Below are positions 33,632 to 46,257 of a DNA stretch of 64,000 nt, in pieces. The notes below the pieces were generated by a model. The model saw nothing but the letters and a program-made list of their open reading frames with translations. It did no database searches and was not told the origin of the DNA. Source of the DNA: Spongilla lacustris (lineage: Eukaryota; Porifera; Demospongiae; Spongillida; Spongillidae). The stretch is from NCBI GenBank assembly GCA_949361645.1, contig OX442430.1, positions 5,816,543-5,880,542 on the forward strand, read 5' to 3'. The position numbers and the translations under genes were made by a program. Within the stretch, counting starts at the first letter, position 1, and the number at the start of each line of letters is the position of its first letter.

Positions 33632-34563
33632 GGGAGGGAGGGAGGGAGGGAGGGAGGGAGGGAGGGAGGGAGGGAGGGAGGGAGGGAGGGAGGGAGGGAG
33701 GGAGGGAGGGAGGGAGGGAGGGAGGGAGGGAGGGAGGGAGGGAGGGAGGGAGGGAGGGAGGGAGGGAGGGAGGGAGGGAGGGAGGGAGGGAGGGAGGGAG
33801 GGAGGGAGGGAGGGAGGGAGGGAGGGAGGGAGGGAGGGAGGGAGGGAGGGAGGGAGGGAGGGAGGGAGGGAGGGAGGGAGGGAGGGAGGGAGGGAGGGAG
33901 GGAGGGAGGGAGGGAGGGAGGGAGGGAGGGAGGGAGGGAGGGAGGGAGGGAGGGAGGGAGGGAGGGAGGGAGGGAGGGAGGGAGGGAGGGAGGGAGGGAG
34001 GGAGGGAGGGAGGGAGGGAGGGAGGGAGGGAGGGAGGGAGGGAGGGAGGGAGGGAGGGAGGGAGGGAGGGAGGGAGGGAGGGAGGGAGGGAGGGAGGGAG
34101 GGAGGGAGGGAGGGAGGGAGGGAGGGAGGGAGGGAGGGAGGGAGGGAGGGAGGGAGGGAGGGAGGGAGGGAGGGAGGGAGGGAGGGAGGGAGGGAGGGAG
34201 GGAGGGAGGGAGGGAGGGAGGGAGGGAGGGAGGGAGGGAGGGAGGGAGGGAGGGAGGGAGGGAGGGAGGGAGGGAGGGAGGGAGGGAGGGAGGGAGGGAG
34301 GGAGGGAGGGAGGGAGGGAGGGAGGGAGGGAGGGAGGGAGGGAGGGAGGGAGGGAGGGAGGGAGGGAGGGAGGGAGGGAGGGAGGGAGGGAGGGAGGGAG
34401 GGAGGGAGGGAGGGAGGGAGGGAGGGAGGGAGGGAGGGAGGGAGGGAGGGAGGGAGGGAGGGAGGGAGGGAGGGAGGGAGGGAGGGAGGGAGGGAGGGAG
34501 GGAGGGAGGGAGGGAGGGAGGGAGGGAGGGAGGGAGGGAGGGAGGGAGGGAGGGAGGGAGGGA
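33632..34563 (+). repeat. Perfect (GGGA)n microsatellite, 233 units
   Basis: 932 bases without a single interruption. The strand is pure purine and is both a mirror repeat and a dense G-quadruplex motif. Every frame on both strands is open, giving artefact ORFs up to 402 codons (Gly/Arg/Glu or Pro/Ser/Leu). It lies just 5' (minus strand) of the first recognisable RNF113-like exon. True length in the animal may differ from the assembly. Confidence 0.97.
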
Positions 34564-34739
34564 GGAGTGGGTAAATAGAGCTTGCCATTGGTGAGCATTG
34601 ATAGCTGGAGTTGAGTTGTGTACTGTGGAAAACAATGCAGAATGTCATCAAAACTAGCCAATTACATTCATGTGCATATGCATGCATTGCACAAGTACAA
34701 GAACTGATTCTTAGCATATATATATACATGTACATACTG

Positions 34740-35295
34740 ACTTACATGTACAGAGAGAGGGGAAGAGAGGATTCATAGCCACTCACACAACAACACACGC
34801 ACACACAGTCATGCATACATACTCACACACACAATCACACACACATATGCTCACACACAATCACACACACATATGCTCACACACACGCTGTCAGCTGTGG
34901 GGTATCTGCCATAGGATTCATTTCTTAGGTGCTTGCTATATGGGGTACTTGCCATAGGGCCCATAGCTTCTTGCCATGGAGTACTTCATAGCTGTGTGCA
35001 ATAGGGATCACTCCAACTCCATACACTGTAGCTGTTAGGTGTCTGCCATAGATTTGAGTTCATAGCTGTTAACTGTGTGATTCTTCATGCATTGCTTATT
35101 GCCATAGAGTTCACTCCATACATGGGCCAGGGGTATTCCGTCGCTGCCTGCCGTAGAGTCCAGAGTATAGTACCAGCTTTATAGCTGCCTGTCTGCAATA
35201 GGGTCCGTGCACTCCCGTACCTCCGTAGCAGTTAGCTGAGGCCTGTGGGGTAGTAGGCTTCAGTTCTGCCATAGAATCCAGTCCACAGGCAGACT
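34740..35295 (+). repeat. CA-rich and degenerate CTGCCATAG-type repeats
   Basis: 34780-34890 holds CACACA/ATCACACACACATATGC repeats. 34890-35295 holds degenerate ~40-55-bp units with GCCATAG(A/G)(G/T)T and CATAGCTGTT. No coding sense. Confidence 0.7.
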
Positions 35296-35555
35296 TTCAG
35301 GTCTTTAACCTGCATCTCATATCCTCGTGGGATTGATCTTCGATATTGTCGTCTTCGTACCGTTCGAAATCGTCCGCGGAAGTACCGAACCAAAAGCGAA
35401 GAGCAGGCCTACAGCAGAATATCTCTGCCTACAGTAAATAGCGGTTAATAAGTTATTTTGCACGTTAAGTTGTTGTGTACATTATAGTGGTGGGTGGGGT
35501 CGTGGTTATAGACATCAATTTGCAATACATATTATCATTAACTACTTGTACTTAC

Positions 35556-35676
35556 AGAACAGCTCGGTCTGGGCACGGCTAACTGACGAAAGAGTAGCAC
35601 GTGATATTATGCGTTTTGGATTTGGGGTGTATCTCACTAACCATTCAAGGGAAGCGCGATTTGAAGGCCCTAAGCT
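35556..35676 (-). other. Candidate orphan exon (unknown gene)
   Basis: The minus strand shows a strong acceptor (TTTTTTCAG), an open 121-bp reading containing SLGPSNRASLEWLVRYTP and SRAQTELF, and a consensus donor GTAAGTAC. I do not recognise the peptide. Downstream on the same strand (35430-35340) another open reading (GTSADDFERYEDDNIED) ends at CAG/GTTAAA but does not join it in frame. It may be part of a captured gene, like the RNF113 fragment. Low confidence. Confidence 0.35.
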
Positions 35677-36041
35677 CTGAAAAAATGATGAAAAATAAGT
35701 GCATTGGTTACTCTCATATAATCCGGTGGCACCGAAGGAAAATATCATTTGGTTGGGAAAATATTGATGACTGAATAAGTAAATGAGATAAAATGAATGG
35801 ACATTGGAAACCTTGCATAATTAATGTGGAAGTGCGGATATAGGTACCTACGGTGCGTTAAAGTACTCAAAATATGCTAAATAGTCCCCACATAGCAAAT
35901 CCGAGAGCACCTAGTCAATATAATTTTTATTTCTGCAGTTAGCTGCAGTTTTCTGAATGCGTCCATACATTTTCTATAGACATTGAATTACGCAATGACC
36001 GAATACCGCGTAATCCTTTTGACCGCCAATTTCTCGATATG

Positions 36042-36180
36042 TTTCGTTATCTTCTGCGTACATAAACTTTATGGTGAAGACAAGGTCATAAGAGTTTCAA
36101 TCGGCGGACGTGAAGTTCGAGCGGTGCGAATACGACGATCGTGAGAACGGTTACTAGATCTATGCTAGTACAGTGACGAC
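36042..36180 (+). repeat. Sub-terminal block of element 1, left
   Basis: TTCGTTATCTTCTGCGTACA through GACGATCGTGAGAA to GTACAGTGACGACGGTGG. Present next to the tip in all other copies. It joins directly to the first satellite monomer. Confidence 0.9.
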
Positions 36181-39180
36181 GGTGGTCCCATTTACACCCT
36201 GCACTTGTGTCTGTTGTGGGATAAAATCCATGGTCCCCTTTACATCCTCTGTTGTGGGATCAAATCCATGGTCCATTTACATCCTCTGTTGTGGGATCAA
36301 ATCTATGGTCCCATTTACATCCTGTACTTGTGTCTGTTTTAGGGTCAGATCCATGGTCCCATTTACACCCTAAACTTGTGTATGTTTTGGGGTCAAATCA
36401 TTGGTTCCATTTACACCCTGTACTCGTGTCTGTTGTGGGGTTAAATCCATGGTCCCATTTACACCCTGTACTCGTGTCTATTTTGGGGTCAAATCCATGA
36501 TCCCATTTACACCCTGTACTTGAGTATGCTGTGGGGTCAAATCCATGGTTCCATTTACACCCTGTACTTGAGTCTGTTTTAGAGACAAATCTATGGTCCC
36601 ATTTACATCCTGTACTTGAGTCTGTTTAGGGTCAATTCATTGGTCTCATTTACACCCTGTATATTGGAGTCAAATCCATGGTCCGATTTACTCCCTGTAC
36701 TTGTGATCAAATCCATGGTCCCATTTACACCCTGTACTTGTGATCAAATCCATGGTCCCATTTACACCCTGTACTGTGATCAAATCCATGGTCCCATTTA
36801 CACCCTGTACTTGTGATCAAATCCATGGTCCCTTGTATATTTGTCTGTTGTGGAGTAAAATCCATGGTCCGATTTACTCCCTGTACTTGTGATCAAATTC
36901 ATAGTCCCATTTACACCCTGTACTTGTGATCAAATCCATGGTCCCATTTACACCCTGTACTTGTGATCATATCCATAGTCCCATTTACACACTGTACTTG
37001 TGTCTGTTGTGGGGTCAAATGCATGGTCCCATTTACACCTTGTACTTTTGTCTGTTGTGGGGTCAAATCCATGGTCTGCTTTACACCCTGTACCGGCTTG
37101 TGATCAAATCCATGATCCCATTTACACCCTGCACTTGTGTCTGTTGTGGGGTCAAATCCATGGTCCCATTTAACCCTGTACTTCTGTCTGTTGTGGGGTC
37201 AAATGCATGGTCCCATTTACACCTTGTACTTTTGTCTGTTGTGGGGTCAAATCCATGGTCTGCTTTACACCCTGTACTTGTGATCAAATCCATGGTCCCT
37301 GTATATGTCTCTGTTGTGGGGTCAAATCCATGGTCCCATTTACACCCTGTACTTGTGTCTATTGTGTGGACAATTCCATGATCCCATTTACACCCTGTAC
37401 TTGAGTATGCTGTGGGGTCAAATCCATGGTTCCATTTACACCCTGTACTTGAGTATGCTGTGGGGTCAAATCCATGGTTCCATTTACACCCTGTACTTGA
37501 GTCTGTTTTAGGGTCAATTCATTGGTCCCATTTACACCCTGTACTTTTGTCTGTTGTGGGGTCAAATCCATGGTCCCATTTACACCCTGTACTTGTGTCT
37601 ATTGTGTGGATAATTCCATGATCCCATTTACACCCTGTACTTGAGTATGCTGTGGGGTCAAATCCATGGTTTCATTTACACCCTGTACTTGAGTATGCTG
37701 TGGGGTCAAATCCATGGTTCCATTTACACCCTGTACTTGAGTCTGTTTTAGGGTCAATTCATTGGTCCCATTTACACCCTGTACTTTTGTCTGTTGTGGA
37801 GTCAAATCCATGGTCCGATTTACTCCCTATACATGTAGTTGTGATCAAATCCATGGTCCCATTTACACCCTGTACTTGTGATCAAATCCATGGTCCCATT
37901 TACACCCTGTATTTGTGTCTGTTATGGGGTCAAACTCATGGACCCATTTACACCCTGTACTTGTGATCAAATCCATGGTCCCATTTACACCCTGTACTTG
38001 TGTATGCTGTGGGGTCAAATCCATGGTCTGCTTTACACCCTATACTTGTGATCAAATCCATGGTCTGATTTACACCCTGTACTTGTGTATGCTGTGGGGT
38101 CAAATCCATGGTCTGCTTTACACCCTATACTTGTGATCAAATCCTGTACTTAAATCTGTTTTAGGGTCAAAACTATGGTCCCATTTACACCCTGTACTTG
38201 TGATCAAATCCATGGTCTCATTTACACCCTGTACTTGTGATCAAATCCATGGTCTCATTTACACCCTGTACTTGTGATCAAATCCTGTAGTTAAATCTGT
38301 TTTAGGGTCAAAACTATGGTCCCATTTACACCCTGTACTTTTGTCTGTTGTGGGGTCAAATCCAAGTCCCATTTACACCCTGTACTTGTGATCAAATCCA
38401 TGGTCTCATTTACACCCTGTACTTGTGATCAAATCCGTGGTCCGATTTACACCCTGTACTTGTGATCAAATCCATGGTCTCATTTACACCCTGTACTTGT
38501 GATCAAATCCATGGTCTCATTTACACCCTGTACTTGTGATCAAATCCATGGTCTGGTTTATACCCTGTACTTGTGATCATATCCATGGTCTCATTTACAC
38601 CCTGTACTTGTGATCAAATCCATGGTCCGATTTACACCCTGTACTTGTGATCAAATCCATGGTCTCATTTACACCCTGTACTTGTGATCAAATCCATGGT
38701 CCGATTTACACCCTGTACTTGTGATCAAATCCATGGTCCCATTTACACCCTGTACTTTTGTTTGTTGTGGGGTCAAATCCATGGTCTGCTTTACACCCTG
38801 TACTTGTGATGAAATCCATGGTCCCATTTACACCCTGTACTTGTGTCTGTTGTGGGGTCAAATGCATGGTCCCATTCCCACTCTGTACTTTTGTCTGTTG
38901 TGGGGTCAAATCCATGGTCTGCTTTACACCCTGTACTTGTGATGAAATCCATGGTCCCATTTACACCCTGTACTTGTGTCTGTTGTGGGGTCAAATGCAT
39001 GGTCCCATTTACACTCTGTACTTTTGTCTGTTGTGGGGTCAAATCCATGGTCTGCTTTACACCCTGTACTTGTGATGAAATCCATGGTCCCATTTACACC
39101 CTGTACTTGTGTCTATTTTAGGATCGTATCCATGGTCCCATTTACACTCTGTATGTGTGTCTGTTGTGCGGTCAATTCAT
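36181..39180 (+). repeat. 48/37-bp satellite array, element 1 left arm
   Basis: The 48-bp monomer is built as GTCCCATTTACACCCTGTAC, TTGTGTCTGTTGTGGGG, TCAAATCCATG. A 37-bp monomer lacks the middle TCTGTTGTGGG and joins TTGTG to ATCAAATCC. The short type dominates at 38200-38720. Because 48 is a multiple of three, most frames stay open, so the many ORFs are periodicity artefacts. Confidence 0.97.
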
Positions 39181-39189
39181 TGGTCCGTA

Positions 39190-41440
39190 ATGGCCCTGGG
39201 TCTAACCAGGTCAGCTCCCTCACTACAAGCGGATAGAACCATGCATTAATGTAAGTTAACTTAATAGCCCCACACTACATGTCCAGCTAGCACCAGTGCA
39301 TGGAGCAATTGCAGAAGGAATTATCAAACTGCCAGCAAGGGAGGAACCAGGTGCTAAAAAAATCCTACAGGGTCATTGGGGGCCCCCACAATAATGCAGT
39401 TCTCACACTGCGATAGGAATCGGCCCCCCCCCCCCCCCCCCCCCCTCCATTTGCCCCCATGGCCCTATTTCCCACTACCTATCCTCCTTTACTGCAATTT
39501 GTATCCTTTACTGCAAGTTGTATCCGAGGCCCAGGCCATCCCCTACTAAATAGCACTCTCAGTCTCCACACAACCAGCCCTCCCACCCACCCACCCACCC
39601 CTAAACACCCCTCGTACATATATATGGTGTAATCAGACTGCCAACAGGGGATCTGCCAGCTGCCACATTACCAGGATTGAATGGGGTCATCACAAAAGTA
39701 GACCCCAGCATGTGGAGTGGAACATTGAACTGGAGCCGGCCCGAAACACTGGGGCCAGCCACAATGGCCCCCTATCCTAGCCCCACACTGTACTAACACC
39801 AGCTCCTCGCTGCAAATGCAAATGAAGCCACTACATGTGTGGAATACCACCACTGAAGCAGCCTCCATTTGTAGAGTGTACATACGTGCCTACGTTTGTC
39901 TCTTCACACATTTTGTGTTGTAGATCTGAACTACTGTAGACATGTACATGTACAGAGTAAAATTTTATCTGTGTGGATGCTGTTAGTGGTGAATATAGTT
40001 ACCTGCCCTATCGGTACTGATTGCGGTGGGTCTGCACCCGTGGTTGGTTTATATAGACAACAGAGGGCGTTTTGCCCTACTGGGAACTACTGTACGCGAG
40101 TAGCAAAACACGTAAGTGCCGTTTTGAATGTCACATAAATTGCATGCACAGTCACAGCTACAATGTGGCACGATGAAGACATCAGAATTCATGACCACAC
40201 AAGTGAAGTTAGCAGACCCTACACTGTCAGAGATGTCAACAGATCTAGACATTACCAGTGTAACCCAGTTTCACCTGTGCCCCACGGCCGCTATATACAC
40301 TAGCACATACATTATAGCAGACATACAACAGCCTAGGGCTAGCTATAGGTATACGCAAGTACGTAGTTGATGGATCCATTACATTTGTTGGGTCTGCTAA
40401 CTCCACTTGTGTGGTAATGTCTTCATCGTGCCACATTGTACATTGTAGCTGTGACTGTGCATGCAATTTATGTGACATTCAAAACGGCACTTACGTACTT
40501 GTACAGTACAGTAGTTCCCAGTAGGGCAAAACGCCCTCTGTTGTCTATATAAACCAACCACGGGTGCAGACCCACCGCAATCAGTACCGATAGGGCAGGT
40601 AACTATATTCACCACTAACAGCATCCACACCAGATAAAATTTATTCTGTACATGTACATGTACATGTCTACAGTAGTTCAGATCTACAACACAAAATGTG
40701 TGAAGAGACAAACGTAGGCACGTATGTACACTCTACAAATGGAGCTGCTTCAGTCCATGGTGGTTCCATTTGTCCAATGCAAGCTGGTAGCTCCACTTGT
40801 AGTTGATGGTTCCCCTACCATTAAGTCCTCTTGTAGTGTGGGGTTAATGGTTTCACAGGTAGTGGCTTCATTTGCATTTGCAGTGAGGAGCTGGTGTTAG
40901 TACTGTGTCGGGCTAGGATAGGGGGCCATTGTGGCTGGCCCCAGTGTTTGGGGCCGGCTCCAGTTCAATGTTCCACTCCACATGCTGGGGTCTACTTTTG
41001 TGATGACCCCATTCAATCCTGGTAATGTGGCAGCTGGCAGATCCCCTGTTGGCAGTCTGATTACACCATATATATGTACGAGGGGTGTTTAGGGGTGGGT
41101 GGGTGGGTGGGTGGGAGGGCTGGTTGTGTGGAGACTGAGAGTGCTATAGAGTAAGGAATGGCCTGGCCGCCTGGGCCTCGAATACAACTTGCAGTAAAGG
41201 AGGATAGGTAGTGGGAGATAGGGCCATGGTGGCAAATGCGGCATGCCCAGTGTGAGAGCTGCATTAATGTGGGAGCCCCCAATGACCCTGTAGGATTTTT
41301 TAGCACCTGATTGCTCCCTTGCTGGCAGTCTACTGGTGCTAACTGGACATGTAGTGTGGGGCTATTTAGTTAACTTGCATTAATGGTTCTGTCCGCACAA
41401 AGTGAGGGAGCTGACCTGATTCGACCCTCGGCCATTACAG
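39190..41440. repeat. Inner blocks and loop of element 1
   Basis: 39190-40220 and 40391-41440 are inverted copies of a ~1-kb unique block (TCAGCTCCCTCACT, a CCCA repeat, TGGGGCCAGCCACAA, GATCTGAACTACTGTAGACA). The left copy carries a C22 run with CGATAGGAATCGG (39410-39445). The right copy has GGCATGCC..CATTTGCC instead. The loop (40221-40390) is single copy. Short ORFs recur in every copy (for example the reading VVDLNYCRHV), but frames are broken by indels between copies, so I do not call genes. Confidence 0.9.
40221..40390. other. Loop of element 1
   Basis: A 170-bp non-repeated centre reading ACTGTCAGAGATGTCAACAG to GATGGATCCATTACATTT. It is the reverse complement of the loops in elements 2 and 3. 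Confidence 0.9.
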
Positions 41441-44400
41441 GGTGTAAATGGGACCAATGCATTGACCACACAACAGACACACATACAGAGTGTAAATGCG
41501 GGGATCATTCATTTGGCCCCACAACAGACACAAGCACAGGGTGTAAATGGGATCATGGATTTGAACACAAGTACAGGGTGTAAATCGCACCAAGGATTTG
41601 ACCCCATAACAGACAAAAGTACAGGGTATAAATGTGACCATGGATTTGATCACAGGTAAAAGGGGTGTAAATCAGACCATGGATTTCACCCACAACAGAC
41701 ACAAGTACAGGGTGTAAATCAGACCATGGATTTGACCCCACAACAGACAAAAGTACAGGGTGTAAATGGGAGCATCAGTTTGACCCCACAACAGACACGA
41801 GTACTCAAGTACACGATGGGACCATGGATTTGATCACAAGTACAAGGTGTAAATCAGACCATGGATTAACCCCACAACAGACAAAAGTACAAGGGTGTAA
41901 ATGGGACCATGCATTTGACCCCAAAACAGACACAAACACAGGATGTAAATGGGACCATGGATTTGATCACAAGTACAGACTGGGTATAAATGGGACCATG
42001 GATTTGATCACATGTACAAGGTGTAAATCGGACCATGGATTTGATCACAAGTACAGCGTGTAAATGAGACCATGAATTTGATCACAAGTACAGGGTGTAA
42101 ATGGAACCATGGTTCTGACCCCACAACAGACACAAGAACAAGGTGTAAATGGGACCATGAATTTGACCCCACAACAGACACAAGTAAAGGGTGTAAAAGG
42201 GACCATAGTTTTGACCCTAAAACATATTTAAGTACAGGGTGTAAATGGAACCATGGATTTGACCCCACAGCATACACAAGTACAGGGTGTAAATGGGACC
42301 ATGGATTTGATCTTAAAACAGACTCAAGTACAGGGTGTAAATGGAAGCATGAGTTTGACCCGCAACAGACACAAGTACAGGGTGTAAATGGGACCAATGA
42401 ATTTACCCAACAACAGACACAAGTACAGAGTGTAAATGGGACCATGGATTTGATCGAAAGTACAGGGAGTAAATCGGACCATGGATTTGACCCCACAACA
42501 GACAAAAGTACAGGGTGTAAATGGGACCAATGAATTGACCCTAAATAAACTCAAGTACAGGGTGTAAATGGGACCATAGGTTTGACCCTAAAACAGACTC
42601 AAGTACAGGGTGTAAATGGGAACATAGGTTTGACCCTAAAACAGACTCAAGTACAGGGTGTAAATGGGAGCATGAGTTTGACCCACAACAGACACACGTA
42701 AAGGGTGTAAATGGGACAATGGATTTCATCACAAGTACAGGGTGTAAATGGGACCATGGATTTGACCCCACAGCATACTCAAGTACAGGGTGTAAATGGG
42801 ATCATGGATTTACCCCACAACAGACACAAGTACAGGGTGTAAATGGGACCATGGATTTGACCCCACAACAGACACAAGTACAGGTATAAATGGGACCATA
42901 GATTTGACCATAAACAGACTCAAGTACACGGTGTAAATGGGACCATGGATTTGACCCCACAACAGACACAAGTACAGGGTGTAAATGGAACCATGGATTT
43001 GACCCCACAACAGACACAAGTACAGGGTGTAAATGGGACCATGAATTTGATCCCACAACAGACACATACAACATGTATATCCCACAATAGACACAACAAG
43101 TACAGGGTGTAAATGGGACCATGGATTTGACCCCACAACAGACGCAAGTACAGGTTGTAAATGGGACCATGGATTTGACCCCACAACAGACAAAAGTAAA
43201 GGTCTAAATGGGAGTATGAGTTTGACCCCACAACAGACACAAGTACAAGGGTGTAAATGGGACCATGCATTTGACCCCACAACAGACAGAAGTACAGGGT
43301 TAAATGGGACCATGGATTAGATCTCACAACAGACACAAGTACAGTGTGTAAATGGGACCAAGGATTTGATCACACGTACAGGGTGTAAATCGGACCATGG
43401 ATTTGATCACAAGTACAGGGTGTAAATCGGACCACAGATTTGAACCCACAACAGACACGAAAAAGGTGTAAATGGGACCATGAGTTTGACCCCACAACAG
43501 ACACAAATACAGGGTGTAAATGGGTCCATGGATTTGATCACAGGTACAGAGTGTAAATGGGACCATGGATTTGACTCCGCAACAGACAAAAGTACTGGTT
43601 GTAAATGGGACCAATGAATTGACGCTAAACAGACACAAGTACAGGGTGTAAATGGGACCATAGATTTGACTCTAAAACAGACTCAAGTATAGGGTGTAAA
43701 TGGGATCATGGATTTGACCTCACAACAGACACAATTGCAGGGTGTAAATGGGATCATGGATTTGATTACAAGTACAGGGTGTAAAGCAGACCATGGATTT
43801 GACCCCACAACAGACAAAAGTACAAGGTGTAAATGGGACCATGCATTTGACCCCACAACAGACAGAAGTACAGGGTTAAATGGGACCATGGATTTGACCC
43901 CACAACAGACACAAGTGCAGGGTGTAAATGGGATCATGGATTTGATCACAAGTACAGGGTGTAAAGCAGACCATGGATTTGACCCCACAACAGACAAAAG
44001 TACAAGGTGTAAATGGGACCATGCATTTGACCCCACAACAGACACAAGTACAGTGTGTAAATGGGACCATGGATATGATCACAAGTACAGGGTGTAAATG
44101 GGACCATGGATTTGATCACAAGTACAGGGTGTAAATGAGACTATGAATTTGATCACAAGTACAGGGAGTAAATCGGACCATGGATTTGACTCCACAACAG
44201 ACAAATATACAGGGTGTAAATGGGACCATGGATTTGATCACAAATACAGGGTGTAAATGGGACCATGGATTTGATCACAAGTACAGGGAGTAAATCGGAC
44301 CATGGATTTGACTCCAATATACAGGGTGTAAATGGGACCAATGAATTGACCCTAAACAGACTCAAGTACAGGATGTAAATGGGACCATAGATTTGACTCT

Positions 44401-44858
44401 AAAACAGACTCAAGTACAGGGTGTAAATGGAACCATGGATTTGACCCCACAGCATACTCAAGTACAGGGTGTAAATGGGATCATGGATTTGACCCCACAA
44501 TAGACACGAGTACAGGATGTAAATGGGACCATGGATTTAACCCCACAACAGACACAAGTACAGGGTGTAAATGGAACCAATGATTTGACCCCAAAACATA
44601 CACAAGTTTAGGGTGTAAATGGGACCATGGATCTGACCCTAAAACAGACACAAGTACAGGATGTAAATGGGACCATAGATTTGACCCCTAAATACACAAT
44701 GCAAGTACAGGATGTACATGTAAATGGACCATGGATTTGATCCCACAACAGAGGATGTAAATGGACCATGGATTTGATCCCACAACAGAGGATGTAAAGG
44801 GGACCTGGATTTTATCCTACAACAGACACAAGTGCAGGGTGTAAATGGGACCACCGTC
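41440..44858 (-). repeat. Satellite array, element 1 right arm
   Basis: The same monomers in reverse orientation. The order of variant monomers follows element 3's left array (59163-62490) closely, for example the run with TATTTAAGTACAGGG and the ATGCACACAACAG-type end. Confidence 0.97.
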
Positions 44859-44861
44859 GTC

Positions 44862-46250
44862 ACTGTACTAGCATAGATCTAGTAACCTTTCTCACGATCG
44901 TCGTATTCGCACCGCTCGAACTTCACGTCCGCCGATTGAAACTCTTATGACCTTGTCTTCAGTTGACGGCGCCATAAAGTTTATGTACGCAGAAGATAAC
45001 GAAATAGGGATCGAATAGTATAACAACTGCATGTGAGTCCGACCGGGAGATGGATTCACGTATCCAGCGCAGAGTAGGTGTGGCTATAAGTTATCCAAGT
45101 GTCAGCCCACAGGAAGTAGTTGCATATTCATGTATTAGGTGCATGGAAGCGGGTTACGCACGTACAACGGCGCGATTCGAGCGGGAAACTTGTAGCAACT
45201 TTGCGCCGCTGTATCTCCGTAACGGATGAAATAAAAATTAACGAACAGAACAAATCGATAGGTATACGACCTCTCTACCTACAAACCGAATTTGAAGCGA
45301 TTTGATTACTCCTACAGAAAGTTATGGCAGGTTCGAACCCACAGGGGTATCGGACGTTACAATACAGGCACGGAGCAAGTGCAAGACCCCAAAATGTATT
45401 TTACCATAGAGAAATGGTGTAGTATGAAGTGTTAAAAATAGGAAGTTGATAGCTTTAACCGTTCAGAAGATATAGCGATTCAAAAGAGAAGCATTTTTAT
45501 AACATTATATATATATAAACGAAGGGCCATTTTCGTGGAAACTGTCCCATATATATATATATGGGACAGTTTCCACGAAAATGGCCCTTCGTTTATATAT
45601 ATATAATGTTATAAAAATGCTTCTCGTTTGAATCGGTATATCTTCCGAACGGTTAAAGCTATCAACTTCCTATTTTCAACACTTCATACTACACCATTTC
45701 TCTATGGCAAAATACTTTTTGGGGTCTTGCACTTGCTCCGTGCCAGTATTGCAACGTCCGATACCCCTGTGGGTTCAAACCTGCCATAACTTTCTGTAGG
45801 AGTAATCAAATCGCTTCAAATTCGGTTTGTAGGTAGAGAGGTCGTATACCTATCGATTTGTTCTGTTCGTTAATTTTTATGTCATCCGTTACGGAGATAC
45901 AGCGGCGCAAAGTTGGTACAAGTTTCCCGCTCGAATCGCGCCGTTGTACGTGCGTGACCCGCTTCCATGCACCAAATACATGAATATGCAACTACTTCCT
46001 GTGGGCTGACACTTCGATAACTTATAGCCACACCTACTCTGCGCTGGATACGTGAATCCATCTCCCGGTCGGACTCACATGCAGTTGTTATACTATTCGA
46101 TCCCTATTTCGTTATCTTCTGCGTACATAAACTTTATGGCGACGTCAACTGAAGACAAGATCATAAGAGTTTCAATCGGCGGACGTGAAGTTCGAGCGGT
46201 GCGAATACGACGATCGTGAGAAAGGTTACTAGATCTATGCTAGTACAGTG
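44862..46250. repeat. Tip-to-tip palindrome between elements 1 and 2
   Basis: Two ~685-bp sub-terminal-plus-tip blocks face one another around CCC(AT)7GGG (45546-45565). Identity by eye is very high, so this is an almost perfect ~1.39-kb palindrome with a 14-bp AT centre. Each half has a 61-codon open frame ending in FEAI that is kept in most copies (non-ATG start), more likely conserved by recent copying than by selection. Confidence 0.95.
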
Positions 46251-46257
46251 ACGACGG

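Noticed and set aside
33387..34735. ORFs of 328-402 codons rich in Gly/Arg/Glu or Pro/Ser/Leu
   Set aside because: They are translations of the perfect (GGGA)n tract, open in all six frames.
39896..40370. Recurrent 80-codon ORFs in the inner blocks (VVDLNYCRHV, MSHKLHAQ readings)
   Set aside because: Frames are shifted by indels between copies, two overlapping frames are equally open, and no known domain was seen.
36181..44858. CRISPR array
   Set aside because: Monomers are contiguous tandem repeats with no unique spacers, and the DNA is eukaryotic with introns.
45120..45305. 61-codon ORF kept in four tip copies (also 45806, 58026, 58714)
   Set aside because: It begins at TTG, not ATG, has no domain, and the copies are too young for conservation to imply selection. 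The element 1 left tip was not seen to keep an ATG either.
45325..45345. GGTTCGAACCC in the tip resembling a tRNA B box (SINE-like)
   Set aside because: No acceptable A box at the right spacing, no cloverleaf, and the motif is altered (GGTTCAAACC) in other tips.
44862..46250. Palindromic junctions as a pure assembly or library artefact
   Set aside because: The mirrored arms differ in satellite length, private insertions and arm-specific bases, which an artefactual fold-back read would not produce. Long-read confirmation is still worthwhile.
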